Assembly: GCF_003001815.1 (NCBI RefSeq)
Contig: NZ_PVMZ01000008.1
Coordinates: 248,001 to 312,000, forward strand
DNA: 64,000 nt
Origin: Actinoplanes italicus
GTDB taxonomy: Bacteria; Actinomycetota; Actinomycetes; Mycobacteriales; Micromonosporaceae
Direction of reading: 5' to 3'
In this document: in pieces, positions 1-9,057 of the stretch
How the letters are laid out: each line of letters begins with the position of its first letter
How positions within the stretch are numbered: position 1 is the stretch's first letter
Position numbers and translations under genes: made by a program
The notes under the pieces: generated by a model
Seen by the model: only the letters and a program-made list of their open reading frames with translations
The model's database searches: none
What the model was told of the DNA's origin: nothing

Positions 1-2
1 TG

Positions 3-1073
3 GGCACGTTCGCCGTCGACACGAAGAACGACTTCTCCTTCACCGACACCCCGCCGGGTGAGGGCACGTGGGAATACCAGGCGTCCTACGCGGGCGACGC
101 CATCCGCCTGCCGGTCACCGCGACGACGTCGGTGGTCGTCTCCCGGACGGCGTCCACGCTGACGCTCGCCGGGCCGTCCTCGGCGACCCGGGCCAAGGCA
201 CTCACCATCACCGGCAAGCTGGCCTCACCGCTGACGCTGTCCGCCGGCACCAAGGTGTCGGTCACCCGCGTCGACCTGGAGTACCCGTCCGGCAGGTCGC
301 TGGGAACCAAGACCGTCGCCGCCAACGGCACGTTCTCCATCGTCGACACCCCGACGGCCGGCGGCACCGTCACCTACCGGGTCTCCTACGCCGGTGACCT
401 CACGCACACCCCGGCGTCGGCCAGCAAGGCGGTCGCGGTCTCCCGGACCGCTCCGGCTCTGGCGATCAACAACAACGGCAAGACTTATGCGTACGGCCAG
501 ACGGTGACCTTCACCGCGAAACTCGGTACCACGTACAAGAACCGGGTCGTGGAGATCTGGGCCGACCCTGCGGGTGCCGACCAGGCCCGCAAGCTGGTCA
601 AACGCGCCACCGTGAGCAAGACGGGTTACGTCTCGGCCAGCGTCAAGCTGACCCGCAACACCACGGTGTCCGCGGTGTTCACCGGTGACGCGCGGACCGC
701 TCCGCGGACCGTGTACGCGAACGTCGGCGCGAAGGCCTACCTCAAGCTGCACCTGTCGAGGTACTACAAGAACGCCAAGATCGGCAAGATCACGTACAAG
801 TTCTACCGCACCAACTCGGTCGCCTGGTTCACCAACGCGATGAACAGCGCCTCGCAGCGGCTCGTCTACGTGCAGGTCCAGCGTTACTCCGGCGGCAAGT
901 GGCGGAACTGGGACGGCCGCTACTTCGACGCGACCGACATCCTGTTCCTGCCGGGCACCGGCCTGAACGGCGCCAAGTTCCGGATCCGGACGGCGTACGT
1001 CAAGGGCAGCTCCGGCGACAGCATGAACATCACCACCTGGGCGCCGTACCAGTACTTCACCTTCACCAAGTAG
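3..1073 (+). CDS. Secreted Ig-like repeat protein, 3' part (5' end outside window)
   Basis: The frame is open from the first bases of the window to the TAG at 1071-1073, so only the C-terminal ~356 residues are visible. They show repeated beta-sandwich (Ig-like) units with the recurring pattern 'T..G..tytvsYaGd..h', followed by a unit containing NRVVEIWADPAG and a C-terminal domain rich in Tyr, Lys and Trp. The gene at 55114-56103 is a clear paralog sharing NRVVEIWADPAG, 'LTRNT.V.A.F.GD' and the C-terminal domain. Such proteins are normally exported and cell-surface or extracellular, but the signal peptide would lie outside the window. No catalytic motif is visible, so a structural or adhesive role is only inferred. 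Confidence 0.85.
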   Translation, partial: GTFAVDTKNDFSFTDTPPGEGTWEYQASYAGDAIRLPVTATTSVVVSRTASTLTLAGPSSATRAKALTITGKLASPLTLSAGTKVSVTRVDLEYPSGRSLGTKTVAANGTFSIVDTPTAGGTVTYRVSYAGDLTHTPASASKAVAVSRTAPALAINNNGKTYAYGQTVTFTAKLGTTYKNRVVEIWADPAGADQARKLVKRATVSKTGYVSASVKLTRNTTVSAVFTGDARTAPRTVYANVGAKAYLKLHLSRYYKNAKIGKITYKFYRTNSVAWFTNAMNSASQRLVYVQVQRYSGGKWRNWDGRYFDATDILFLPGTGLNGAKFRIRTAYVKGSSGDSMNITTWAPYQYFTFTK

Positions 1074-1087
1074 CGGCACCCACCGAG

Positions 1088-1120
1088 ACGGCCGGGGATC
1101 CACATCGGGTTCCCGGCCGT
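1088..1120 (+). terminator. Hairpin terminator after Ig-like gene
   Basis: A 14-bp stem with a few G-T pairs: ACGGCCGGGGATCC (1088-1101), a 5-nt loop, then GGGTTCCCGGCCGT (1107-1120). It starts 15 nt after the stop codon. No long T run follows, as is usual in high-GC actinobacteria. Confidence 0.6.
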
Positions 1121-1236
1121 TCGCCGTGTACGACTCAGGTCGTACCCGAAGGTCCATCATCAAGACGGACGCCGGTGACCGGACCGCTTTCTAGCGTTGC
1201 GGATGTCCCCGATCCTCAAGCCACCGGGAGCCGTCC

Positions 1237-1920
1237 GTGTCATCGCAACCCCTGCTCGTCGCCGACGAGGTGAGTAGGTCCTTCGGCCCCACCCGGGCCC
1301 TTAACGGCGCGTCGTTGCGGGTCTTCCCCGGCGAGGTGCTGGCGCTGACCGGCCCGTCCGGCTCCGGGAAATCAACGCTGCTGCACTGCCTGTCGGGGAT
1401 CCTCACGCCGGACTCCGGCCGGGTCGCCTTCGAGGGCCGGGATCTGGCCGCGCTCACCGACCGCGAGCGCAGTGCGCTGCGGCGGGGCGCGTTCGGGTTC
1501 GTCTTCCAGTTCGGCCAGCTGGTGCCCGAGCTCACCTGCCTGGAGAACGTCGCTCTGCCGTTGCGGCTCGACGGCGTACGGCGTACGCGCGCCGAACAGC
1601 ACGCCACCGAGTTGCTCGACCGCCTGGAGGTCGCCGACGTGGCGGGCAAACGGCCCGGCCAGGTGTCCGGCGGGCAGGGCCAGCGGGTGGCGGTGGCCCG
1701 CGCGCTGGTCACCGGCCCGCGGGTGATCTTCGCGGACGAGCCGACCGGCGCCCTCGACTCCCACAACGGCGCGCAGGTGATGCGTCTGCTGGTCGCCGCC
1801 GCGAAGGAACGCGGGAGCGCGGTCGTACTGGTCACCCACGAGTCGCACATCGCGGCGTGCGCGGACCGAGAGGTCGCCCTGAGGGACGGCAGCGCGGTCG
1901 CGGCCGAGGCCGCCCGGTGA
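1237..1920 (+). CDS. ABC transporter ATP-binding protein (MacB/LolD type)
   Basis: This 227-aa nucleotide-binding subunit powers the adjacent FtsX-type permease. Walker A is GPSGSGKST at residues 39-47, the Q-loop glutamine is Q91, the signature VSGGQ is at 143-147, Walker B with the D-loop (VIFADEPTGALD) is at 163-174 and the switch histidine is H201. The GTG start at 1237 is preceded by GGGAG at 1226-1230. The permease start overlaps the stop codon (GTGA), so the two are translationally coupled. With the sensor kinase and response regulator that follow, the set resembles self-regulated peptide or antibiotic-export modules. The substrate cannot be read from the sequence. Confidence 0.93.
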   Translation: MSSQPLLVADEVSRSFGPTRALNGASLRVFPGEVLALTGPSGSGKSTLLHCLSGILTPDSGRVAFEGRDLAALTDRERSALRRGAFGFVFQFGQLVPELTCLENVALPLRLDGVRRTRAEQHATELLDRLEVADVAGKRPGQVSGGQGQRVAVARALVTGPRVIFADEPTGALDSHNGAQVMRLLVAAAKERGSAVVLVTHESHIAACADREVALRDGSAVAAEAAR

Positions 1921-4229
1921 ACGCCGGCGCACGGCACACCGGCCGGGGCCGGCTCGCCTGGCTCGGCGACCTGCTGCTCGGCGTCCGGCTGAGCGTGGCC
2001 GGCGGACGTTCGGGCCGATTGCGACTCGCCCTGATCGCGGTCGGTGTCGGCCTCGGCGTGGGGATGCTCCTGCTGCTGGCGGCCGCGCCGACCGCCGTCT
2101 CGGCCCGCGAGCAGCGCCGGGCCGACCGGTCGATGGGTGCGGCCGTCGAGCAGCCGGGACCGGATACCCTGTTGGCCCTGACCGTCGAGACGCGCTTCCG
2201 GGACGAGGTCGTACGCGGCCGGATCCTGCGCCCGGAGGGGGATCGCGCACCCGTGCCGCCGGGCCTGCCACGGGTACCCACCGCGGGCGAGATGTTCGTG
2301 TCTCCGGCGCTGGCCGGGCTCCTCGACGGTCCGGGTGGCGCGGTGCTGGCCGAGCGGTGGCCGGCGCGGGTGGCCGGCACGATCGCGCCGACCGGGCTCT
2401 CCGGGCCGGACGAGGTGTACTTCTACGTCGGCTCCGACACTCTGACCACGGAGGACGAGGCCCAGCGCATCGATGCGCACGGCGGTGAGCAGCCCTCCGG
2501 AACCGACCTGATGATCGTGGTCCTCGCCGTCGTCGGCGCGGCCGTCATGCTGCTGCCGGTGCTGGTCCTGGTCACCACGGCGGTACGTTTCGGCAGCGCG
2601 AGCCGGGACCGGCAGCTGGCCGCGATCCGGCTGGTCGGCGCCGACAGCCGGATGACACGGCGGATCGCGGCCGGTGACGCCCTGATCGGTGCGGCGCTCG
2701 GGCTCGCGGCCGGTGGGCTGGTCTTCCTCGGCCTCCGCCGGGTGGTGGGCGCGCTGTTGCCGTCCGACTTCAGCCCGTACGTCGCTGATCTGCGCCCGGT
2801 GCCGGTCCTGCTCGTCCTGATCCTGCTGCTCGTGCCCGCCGGTGCGGTTCTGGTGGCGCTCTCCGCTTTGCGCCGCGTCGTCATCGAACCGCTCGGTGTC
2901 GTACGGCAGAGTGGCGCACGCCGGCGGCGGCTCTGGTGGCGGCTGATCCCGCCGGGAGCCGGTGTCGTCCTGCTCTACCCGCTGCTCGGCGGGATGTCCG
3001 GCGAGGTCGGCGACGGCACCCGGGCTCAGCTCGCGGCCGGGGCGATCCTGCTGCTGACCGGTGTGGTGGTGCTGCTGCCGTGGCTCGTGCAGGCGGTGGT
3101 GCGGCCGCTCGGCCGAGGCAGTGTGGCGTGGCAGCTCGGTGTCCGGCGGCTGCAGCTGGACAGTGACACCGCCGTGCGTTCGGTGTCCGGGATCGCCGTT
3201 TCGGTGGCCGGGATCATCGCCGTCCAGGGGCTGCTCGGCGCCTCGATCGCGGCCACCAGCGGCAGCCAGCCACCGGCCGATCGCTTCCAGATGGTCGCCT
3301 ATACCAACGGCGCGGACGGCACCGGCTGGGGCGCGGCACTGTCCGGCACGCCGGGCGTCGCCGAGGTACGCACCGCCGGCTACGGCTACCTGCGGGCCGA
3401 CCCGAAAGACCAGATCGGGGTGACGGTACGGGTGGGCGACTGCGAGGTTCTCCAGCAGTACGCCTCCCTGCCGTCCTGTGCGGACGGGGACGCATTTCAG
3501 GCCGTTCAGCCCGGCTGGGACAGCACCTCGCTGGATCCCGGGGCCACCACCACCGTCCACGGCGCCGACGACACGGCACCGGTCTCACGCTGGGCGGTGC
3601 CGGCCGACCTGCCGACCGTGACGCTGTACCCGGGCGAGGCCGGGCCGATGTCGTACCTGGCCACCCCCGCGGCCTTGAAGGTGCGCCCCGACCTGCGCGG
3701 CCTGATCACCGACGCGTACCTGGTGCGGCTCGATCCGGCCGACCCGGACGCCGTGGAACGGGTCCGCAACACGATGGCCCGGCTGGCTCCGGCAGCACCG
3801 CTGCAGCTGTTCGGCGACGAGCGGATCGGTGACCAGTTCGACGGTGCCCGGAGTGTCGCCCAGGCGTGTGCCGTCCTGTTCCTGCTGTTCATCGGCGCGA
3901 GCATGCTCGTCAACGTGATCGAGCAGTTGCGTGAGCGACGCCGCCTGCTGGCCGTGCTCGCCGCCTTCGGCACCCGGCGGCGGGTTCTGTCGGCCTCGGT
4001 GCTGTACCAGGTCGCCGTCCCGGCCGCGATCGGGCTGCTGCTGGCCGTCCTGATCGGCAGTGGGCTGTCGGCGGTGTTGCTGGCGGCCACCCGGGCGCCG
4101 GTCGAGTTCGACTGGCCGGCGATCGCCACGATGACCGCCACGGTGGCCGCGATGATCATGGCCGTCACCGCGGCCGGACTGCCGGCACTGTTCCGCCTGC
4201 TGACGGTCCAGGAGCTGCGCAGTGAGTAG
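1917..4229 (+). CDS. FtsX-family ABC transporter permease
   Basis: A 770-aa polytopic membrane protein, the permease partner of the preceding ATPase. GTG at 1917 overlaps the ATPase stop and is preferred over the in-frame upstream ATG at 1857, which would overlap 64 bp of the ATPase gene. The first membrane segment is at about residues 36-58. A second group of helices and a large extracytoplasmic region follow, with two FtsX-like transmembrane blocks, one near the middle and one at the C-terminus. This two-block architecture suits type VII (MacB/BceB-like) exporters that work mechanically rather than by classical translocation. The gene ends inside the start region of the kinase (8-bp overlap). 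Confidence 0.9.
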   Translation: MNAGARHTGRGRLAWLGDLLLGVRLSVAGGRSGRLRLALIAVGVGLGVGMLLLLAAAPTAVSAREQRRADRSMGAAVEQPGPDTLLALTVETRFRDEVVRGRILRPEGDRAPVPPGLPRVPTAGEMFVSPALAGLLDGPGGAVLAERWPARVAGTIAPTGLSGPDEVYFYVGSDTLTTEDEAQRIDAHGGEQPSGTDLMIVVLAVVGAAVMLLPVLVLVTTAVRFGSASRDRQLAAIRLVGADSRMTRRIAAGDALIGAALGLAAGGLVFLGLRRVVGALLPSDFSPYVADLRPVPVLLVLILLLVPAGAVLVALSALRRVVIEPLGVVRQSGARRRRLWWRLIPPGAGVVLLYPLLGGMSGEVGDGTRAQLAAGAILLLTGVVVLLPWLVQAVVRPLGRGSVAWQLGVRRLQLDSDTAVRSVSGIAVSVAGIIAVQGLLGASIAATSGSQPPADRFQMVAYTNGADGTGWGAALSGTPGVAEVRTAGYGYLRADPKDQIGVTVRVGDCEVLQQYASLPSCADGDAFQAVQPGWDSTSLDPGATTTVHGADDTAPVSRWAVPADLPTVTLYPGEAGPMSYLATPAALKVRPDLRGLITDAYLVRLDPADPDAVERVRNTMARLAPAAPLQLFGDERIGDQFDGARSVAQACAVLFLLFIGASMLVNVIEQLRERRRLLAVLAAFGTRRRVLSASVLYQVAVPAAIGLLLAVLIGSGLSAVLLAATRAPVEFDWPAIATMTATVAAMIMAVTAAGLPALFRLLTVQELRSE

Positions 4230-5421
4230 AGCAAATAGGCTGGCCGTCATGTCGTCCCGCAGCCGGGGCCTCCTGGCGGATCTGCTGGTGTCCGGCTCGG
4301 TGGCCGCCCTCGCCACGTGGTGGTGGCACCAGTACCGGCCCGGTGGCCTGCTCTTCGGCGTGCTGGCCGGGCTGGTGCTGATGTGGCGACGCCGGTATCC
4401 GATCGCCGTCGCCCTCGCCGTGTCGGTGCTGACCGGGGTGACCGCAACGATCGAGGTCGACGGGACGAGACTGCACGACGGCATGCTGCTGATCACGGTC
4501 GCCGTCGCGATGTACGCGGTCATCGTGCACGCGGCGACGCTGCGGCGGGCCGTGGCCGGCGGGGTCGCGACATGGCTGTTCTCGTCCCTGCTGCTGCCGC
4601 TGCAGAACGACACCGAGATCACCCTCGCGACGTTCTGGCACAACTTCGGGCTCGTGTTCGGGTATGGGGCCGTGGTGTGGGCTGCCGCCCTCAGCGTCCG
4701 GTACTTCGGCCACATGCGGCTGAACACGTCCGAACGCCGCCTCAGCGCCGAACGGGAACAGCAGCACCTCGCCCGGATCGCGGTCGCCGAGGAGCGGGCC
4801 CGGATCGCGCGGGAGCTGCACGACATCGTCGCCCATTCACTGTCGGTGATCATTCTGCAGGCCAACGGCGCGGCGTACGCGTTCGACCGCGACCGTGAGC
4901 GCGCCCGCGAGGCGCTGCGCACGATCGGCACGACCGGCACCGACGCCCTCGAGGAGATCCGGCAGCTGGTCGAGTTGCTGCGCGGTGACGGCGACAGCCC
5001 GCCCGACCGTGTTCCGGTCGCGTTGAACCAGCTCGACGCCGTTGTACAGCGGGCCCGTGACGCCGGTCTGACCGCCGAGCTGGTCGTGCACGGCACACCG
5101 CCCGAGGTGCCCGGCGGAGTGGCGCTGGCGGTCTGCCGGATCGTGCAGGAGTCCCTGACGAACACGTTGAAGCACGCCGGGCCGGACCCGTCGGCCACCG
5201 TCACGGTCAGCTACCAGCGAGGCTCCATCGACATCGAGGTGACCGACTCCGGCCGGGAAAGCGGGTCCGCGTCCTCCGGCGGGCACGGTCTGATCGGCAT
5301 GCGGGAGCGGGTGGCACTGTACGGCGGAACCTTCGCGGCCGGGCGGGACCCCGGCGGCGGCTGGCGGGTGCACGCCGGGATCCCGCTCACGGGTGCCGCG
5401 GCCCGGGCGGTGACCGCATGA
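4222..5421 (+). CDS. Sensor histidine kinase (NarL/DesK-type, HisKA_3)
   Basis: This 399-aa membrane kinase carries about four hydrophobic segments in residues 18-165, then a HisKA_3 dimerisation domain with the phosphoacceptor H200 in the motif 'ERARIARELHDIVAH', and a C-terminal HATPase domain with the G-box 'GHGLIGMRERVALYGG'. It is expected to autophosphorylate H200 and pass the phosphate to the response regulator encoded next, whose ATG overlaps this stop by 4 bp. The short extracytoplasmic loops suggest intramembrane sensing or sensing through the neighbouring ABC permease, as in BceS-type systems. That last point is inference from gene order. Confidence 0.92.
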   Translation: MSRANRLAVMSSRSRGLLADLLVSGSVAALATWWWHQYRPGGLLFGVLAGLVLMWRRRYPIAVALAVSVLTGVTATIEVDGTRLHDGMLLITVAVAMYAVIVHAATLRRAVAGGVATWLFSSLLLPLQNDTEITLATFWHNFGLVFGYGAVVWAAALSVRYFGHMRLNTSERRLSAEREQQHLARIAVAEERARIARELHDIVAHSLSVIILQANGAAYAFDRDRERAREALRTIGTTGTDALEEIRQLVELLRGDGDSPPDRVPVALNQLDAVVQRARDAGLTAELVVHGTPPEVPGGVALAVCRIVQESLTNTLKHAGPDPSATVTVSYQRGSIDIEVTDSGRESGSASSGGHGLIGMRERVALYGGTFAAGRDPGGGWRVHAGIPLTGAAARAVTA

Positions 5422-6077
5422 TCAGGATCGTTCTCGTCGACGACCAGCACCTGGTCCGGGCCGGTTTCCGGATGGTGCTGGACTATCAGGACGACATGAC
5501 CGTGGTCGGTGAGGCGGGCGACGGCGCGGAGGCGCTGCGCCTGCTGCGGACCACCCCGGCCGACGTCGTGGTGATGGATCTGCGGATGCCGGTGCTCGAC
5601 GGAGTGACCGCCACCCGGCGGATCTGCGCCGCCGGGCCCCTTCCCCGCGTGCTGGTACTGACCACGTTCGACACTGATGAGGAGGCGTTCGCCGCGCTGC
5701 AGGCCGGAGCGAGCGGTTTCCTGCTCAAGAGCGTGCCGCCGGACGACCTGCTGTCCGCGATCCGGGTGGTGGCCGGTGGCGACGCCGTGGTGGCGCCCCG
5801 GGTGACCCGGCGCCTGCTGGAACGTTTCGCGGGCCGGCTCGTCGCGGGCGGACCTGACTCGGCAGGCCCGCCCGACCTGACCGACCGCGAGCGGGAGGTG
5901 CTGCTGCTCGTGGCGCAGGGCCTGTCCAACCTCGAGATCGGCGGCCGGCTGCAGGTCGCCGAGGCCACCGTGAAGACCCACGTCGGCCGGATCCTGGCCA
6001 AACTCGGTCTGCGGGACCGGGTACAGGCGGTGGTCTTCGCCTACGAGTCCGGGCTGGTGCGCCCGGGCAGCGGCTAG
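5418..6077 (+). CDS. Response regulator, NarL/LuxR family
   Basis: A 219-aa two-domain regulator. The receiver domain has the acidic pair D8/D9, phosphoacceptor D54 in 'VVVMDLRMP' and a conserved lysine in 'FLLKS'. The C-terminal LuxR helix-turn-helix starts at 'LTDREREVLLLVAQGLSN' and ends with the recognition helix region 'VAEATVKTHVGRIL'. It is the fourth gene of the ABC/kinase operon and is coupled to the kinase by an ATGA overlap. It probably controls the operon itself. No operator could be assigned upstream of 1237. Confidence 0.94.
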   Translation: MIRIVLVDDQHLVRAGFRMVLDYQDDMTVVGEAGDGAEALRLLRTTPADVVVMDLRMPVLDGVTATRRICAAGPLPRVLVLTTFDTDEEAFAALQAGASGFLLKSVPPDDLLSAIRVVAGGDAVVAPRVTRRLLERFAGRLVAGGPDSAGPPDLTDREREVLLLVAQGLSNLEIGGRLQVAEATVKTHVGRILAKLGLRDRVQAVVFAYESGLVRPGSG

Positions 6078-6081
6078 CCCG

Positions 6082-8829
6082 TCACCAGCCGAGGTGGCTG
6101 CGGGTCGTCGCGGCGATCCGCTCGACCGTGGCGATGCCCTCCTGCCTGCTCTTGTGGCCGTGCGACAGGACCGACAGCGCGACGTCGGTCTTCTCGCCGC
6201 TGATCCGGCCGGTGCTGTTGACGATCCATCGGCCGCCCTCGCTGGACCGCGCCATCCAGCCGTTCTTCTGCGCGGTCTGCTCGCCCTCGAACGAGGCGGC
6301 GCTGACACCCCAGGTCTGGTCGGCGTTGACCGATGACATGAGCTGCAGGATCAACGCCTTGGAGGCGCTGGTCAGTGGGCCGCCGGGGGCGGTGAGCGCG
6401 GACACCATCCGGATCTGGTCCTTCGCCGTGGTGGTGGTCAGGCCGAACTTCGGGTCCGGTTCGGTGTCGTCGAGACCGAGGCGCTGCAGTTTCTGCCGTA
6501 GCCCGGCCGCGCCGCCGATCTTGTCGTACACCTTGACGGCCGCGTCGTTGTCGCTCGCCATGATCATCTTGCCGACCCGTTTCCGCTCGGCACCGGTGAG
6601 CTGCCGGTTCTCGTCCTGCGTCTGCAGCAGGAGCGCGGCCAGCAGCTGCACCTTGACCACGCTGGCGGTCTCGAACGCACGGTCGCCGCGATAGGCGTAC
6701 CGCCGCCCGGTCCTGTGGTCGACGAAGGCGACCGAGAAGTCGAGGCCGGACGCCGTGAACTTGTGCAGGACGTCGTCGAGCCGGGACACCCGCTCCGCCC
6801 ATGAGCCGACCGCCAGCGACAGGTCGACCAGGTCACCTTTCTGCGGGCCCTGGTAGATCATGCCGGGCGCCATCTTGACGTCACCCTCGAGAGTCTCGAG
6901 GTCACCCGCGTCGTGCCGGCCCACGAACGAGGCCGTTGGCAGTGGCTCGGCGGGACGTCCGGCGAACGCTCCGGCCAGGAAGTTCTTGAAGATGTCGTAC
7001 GGCATGCCGTCGCCGTTGACGGCCTGACCACTCTTCGTGCGGATCGGTCCGGGCTTGTCGCGGCCCACCCAGACGACCGCGGCGAGCCCCGAGGCCCACC
7101 CGGCGGTCCACGCGTCGGACGAGTCGGTCGTGTTGCCGTACTGCTGGGATCCGGTCTTGGCTGCCGCCGCGACGCCGGGCACCCGGCCCTCCTCGGCCAC
7201 CACCTGCGACAACACGGCGCCCATGTCGGCCGCCACACCCGCGTCGAGCACGCGGACCGGCTTCTTGGCGAACCGGTGCAGAACACCGCCGCCGGGCGCG
7301 GTGACCGACACGACGAAGTGCCGGACGGAGCGGGCGCCACCACCGGCCAGCGTGGCGTAGACGCTCGCCATGTCGGCCGGGGCCACCGCATACCGGCCGA
7401 TGGCGATGTCGGCGCGGGTCCGGCCGGGGGTGGGTTCGCCCTTGAGGTCGACCATGGTGACCTGGTCGCCGTACTTCTCCGGCACGCCCAGCCGCAGCGC
7501 GAGGTCACGCACCCGGCCCGGTCCGACCCGCTCGGCGAGGGCGTAGAACGGCGTGTTCAGCGAGTGCACCATCGCGAGGTCCAGCGGGCAGACCGGGCAC
7601 TGCAGGTTGTCCTGGTTGTAGAGCGGCGCACCGCCCCGGTCCGAGAACACCCGCGGCGAGGTGCCGTTGTAGTACGACCGGAAGCCGATGCCACGCTCCT
7701 CGGCCGCGGCCAGGACCAGTGGTTTGAACGTGGAGGCGGGTGGCCGGGGAGCCAGCGCGTCGTCGTAGAAACCGCGGCCGCGATCGCCGCCGTAGTAGGC
7801 GCGCACCCCGCCGTCGCCCGGGTCGATCGCCACGAGGGCGGGCCGCAGCTCTTTCGGCTGGCCGAGGAGCGCCTTGCCGATGCTCGTGGTGGCCGCCTGC
7901 TGTGCGGTGGCGTCCAGTGTCGTCGTGATGTTCAGACCGCCGGTGCGGATCTGCTGGCGGGTGATGCCGGCGGACACCAGCTCGTCCTCGACCCGGTCGG
8001 TAATCAGGCCGATCGGCCCGTCGACGGCGGCCGCGGTCACCGAGGCCTCGGCGACGGCCGGATAGGGGACCGCGTCGGCCGCGTCGGCGGGCAGCCAGCC
8101 CGCCTCGCTCATCGCGCGCAGGATCCACTGCCAGCGATCCTTGGTCCACTTAGGGTCGACGGCCGGGTCGCCGCGGGTCGGGTCCTTGACCATCGCCGCG
8201 AGCACGGCGCCCTGGTAGGTGGTCAGGCGCTCGACGGACACACCGAAGAAGGCGTGCGAGGCGGCCTCGATGCCGTAGGCGCCGCGACCGAAATAGATCG
8301 TATTGAGGTATCGCTCTAGGATCTCGTCCTTGCTGAACCGGTGCTCGACCTTCAGCGCGAGCGCCGCCTCCCTGGCCTTGCGGCTGACAGTCCGCTCCTG
8401 CGTCAGGTAGGCGTTGCGCACGTACTGCTGGGTGATCGTGGAGGCGCCCTGTCCGCTGTCGCTCACCACGTTCGACCAGAGGGCCCGCAGCAGACCGCGC
8501 ACCGAGACGCCGCTGTGGTCGTAGAACCCCCGGTCCTCGGCGGCAAGGAACGCCTGCCGGACGCCGACGGGCACCCGGTCCAGAGTGACGTCGGTGCGGT
8601 CGGTGAGGCCGATGCGCGCGAGAACCGTCCGGCCGTCGCGGTAATACAGCACCGAGGCCTGCGGGGGCACCGGGTCCGGTGGCAGGTCGACGCTGATCAC
8701 ATAGCCGCCGGCGGCCACCGAGAGCACCAGCTGGATCGCGACGAACGCCACCAGCGTCCGCCGGCACCACCGTGGCCAGCGCCCGAACCAGGCCACCGGC
8801 CGGCGTAAGACCGCCCTCCACTCCGCCAT
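6082..8829 (-). CDS. Class A penicillin-binding protein fused to a C-terminal class A beta-lactamase-like domain
   Basis: A 915-aa membrane-anchored peptidoglycan synthase. The ATG at 8829 follows a strong GGAGGGGAG ribosome site and is preferred over upstream starts in the same frame. Residues 25-47 form the membrane anchor. A GT51 transglycosylase domain follows (EDRGFYDHSG at 98-107, 'QGASTITQQ' at 127-135). The transpeptidase domain has S366-TF-K369, SLN at 423-425 and KTG at 558-560. After residue ~665 a third domain appears with SVVK (S723/K726), SDN at 759-761 and KNG at 855-857, the class A beta-lactamase/D,D-peptidase triad of motifs. Its omega-loop region is short (TEPDPKF, 789-795) and lacks the usual ExxLN, so efficient beta-lactamase hydrolysis is doubtful. 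It ends 5 bp from the convergent response regulator. Confidence 0.92.
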   Translation of the reverse strand: MAEWRAVLRRPVAWFGRWPRWCRRTLVAFVAIQLVLSVAAGGYVISVDLPPDPVPPQASVLYYRDGRTVLARIGLTDRTDVTLDRVPVGVRQAFLAAEDRGFYDHSGVSVRGLLRALWSNVVSDSGQGASTITQQYVRNAYLTQERTVSRKAREAALALKVEHRFSKDEILERYLNTIYFGRGAYGIEAASHAFFGVSVERLTTYQGAVLAAMVKDPTRGDPAVDPKWTKDRWQWILRAMSEAGWLPADAADAVPYPAVAEASVTAAAVDGPIGLITDRVEDELVSAGITRQQIRTGGLNITTTLDATAQQAATTSIGKALLGQPKELRPALVAIDPGDGGVRAYYGGDRGRGFYDDALAPRPPASTFKPLVLAAAEERGIGFRSYYNGTSPRVFSDRGGAPLYNQDNLQCPVCPLDLAMVHSLNTPFYALAERVGPGRVRDLALRLGVPEKYGDQVTMVDLKGEPTPGRTRADIAIGRYAVAPADMASVYATLAGGGARSVRHFVVSVTAPGGGVLHRFAKKPVRVLDAGVAADMGAVLSQVVAEEGRVPGVAAAAKTGSQQYGNTTDSSDAWTAGWASGLAAVVWVGRDKPGPIRTKSGQAVNGDGMPYDIFKNFLAGAFAGRPAEPLPTASFVGRHDAGDLETLEGDVKMAPGMIYQGPQKGDLVDLSLAVGSWAERVSRLDDVLHKFTASGLDFSVAFVDHRTGRRYAYRGDRAFETASVVKVQLLAALLLQTQDENRQLTGAERKRVGKMIMASDNDAAVKVYDKIGGAAGLRQKLQRLGLDDTEPDPKFGLTTTTAKDQIRMVSALTAPGGPLTSASKALILQLMSSVNADQTWGVSAASFEGEQTAQKNGWMARSSEGGRWIVNSTGRISGEKTDVALSVLSHGHKSRQEGIATVERIAATTRSHLGW

Positions 8830-9057
8830 CGCGCGTCTCCCCTCCACGACCGGACACGGCATCGGCACGCGTTCGTTATCGAGACGCATCGAGGGGGCGG
8901 ATCGGTGCATTGCCGACGCCGACTGTGCAAAGTGTCTCAATCCGGCGCGGAGTGCAACCTGCGCAACAACACCGATACGCCGAAGATCGTTCCGTATCGC
9001 ATCGATGTAGGGTGCTGAAGCTCGCGATCAGGGCGAGCTGCGTGAACAGGAGCGGGA

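Noticed and set aside
1191..3560. 789-aa minus-strand ORF
   Set aside because: Antisense to the ABC ATPase and permease, whose motifs are unambiguous. The translation is compositionally typical of a high-GC shadow frame.
6913..8319. 468-aa plus-strand ORF
   Set aside because: Shadow of the PBP fusion gene; His/Arg/Gly-rich with no domain.
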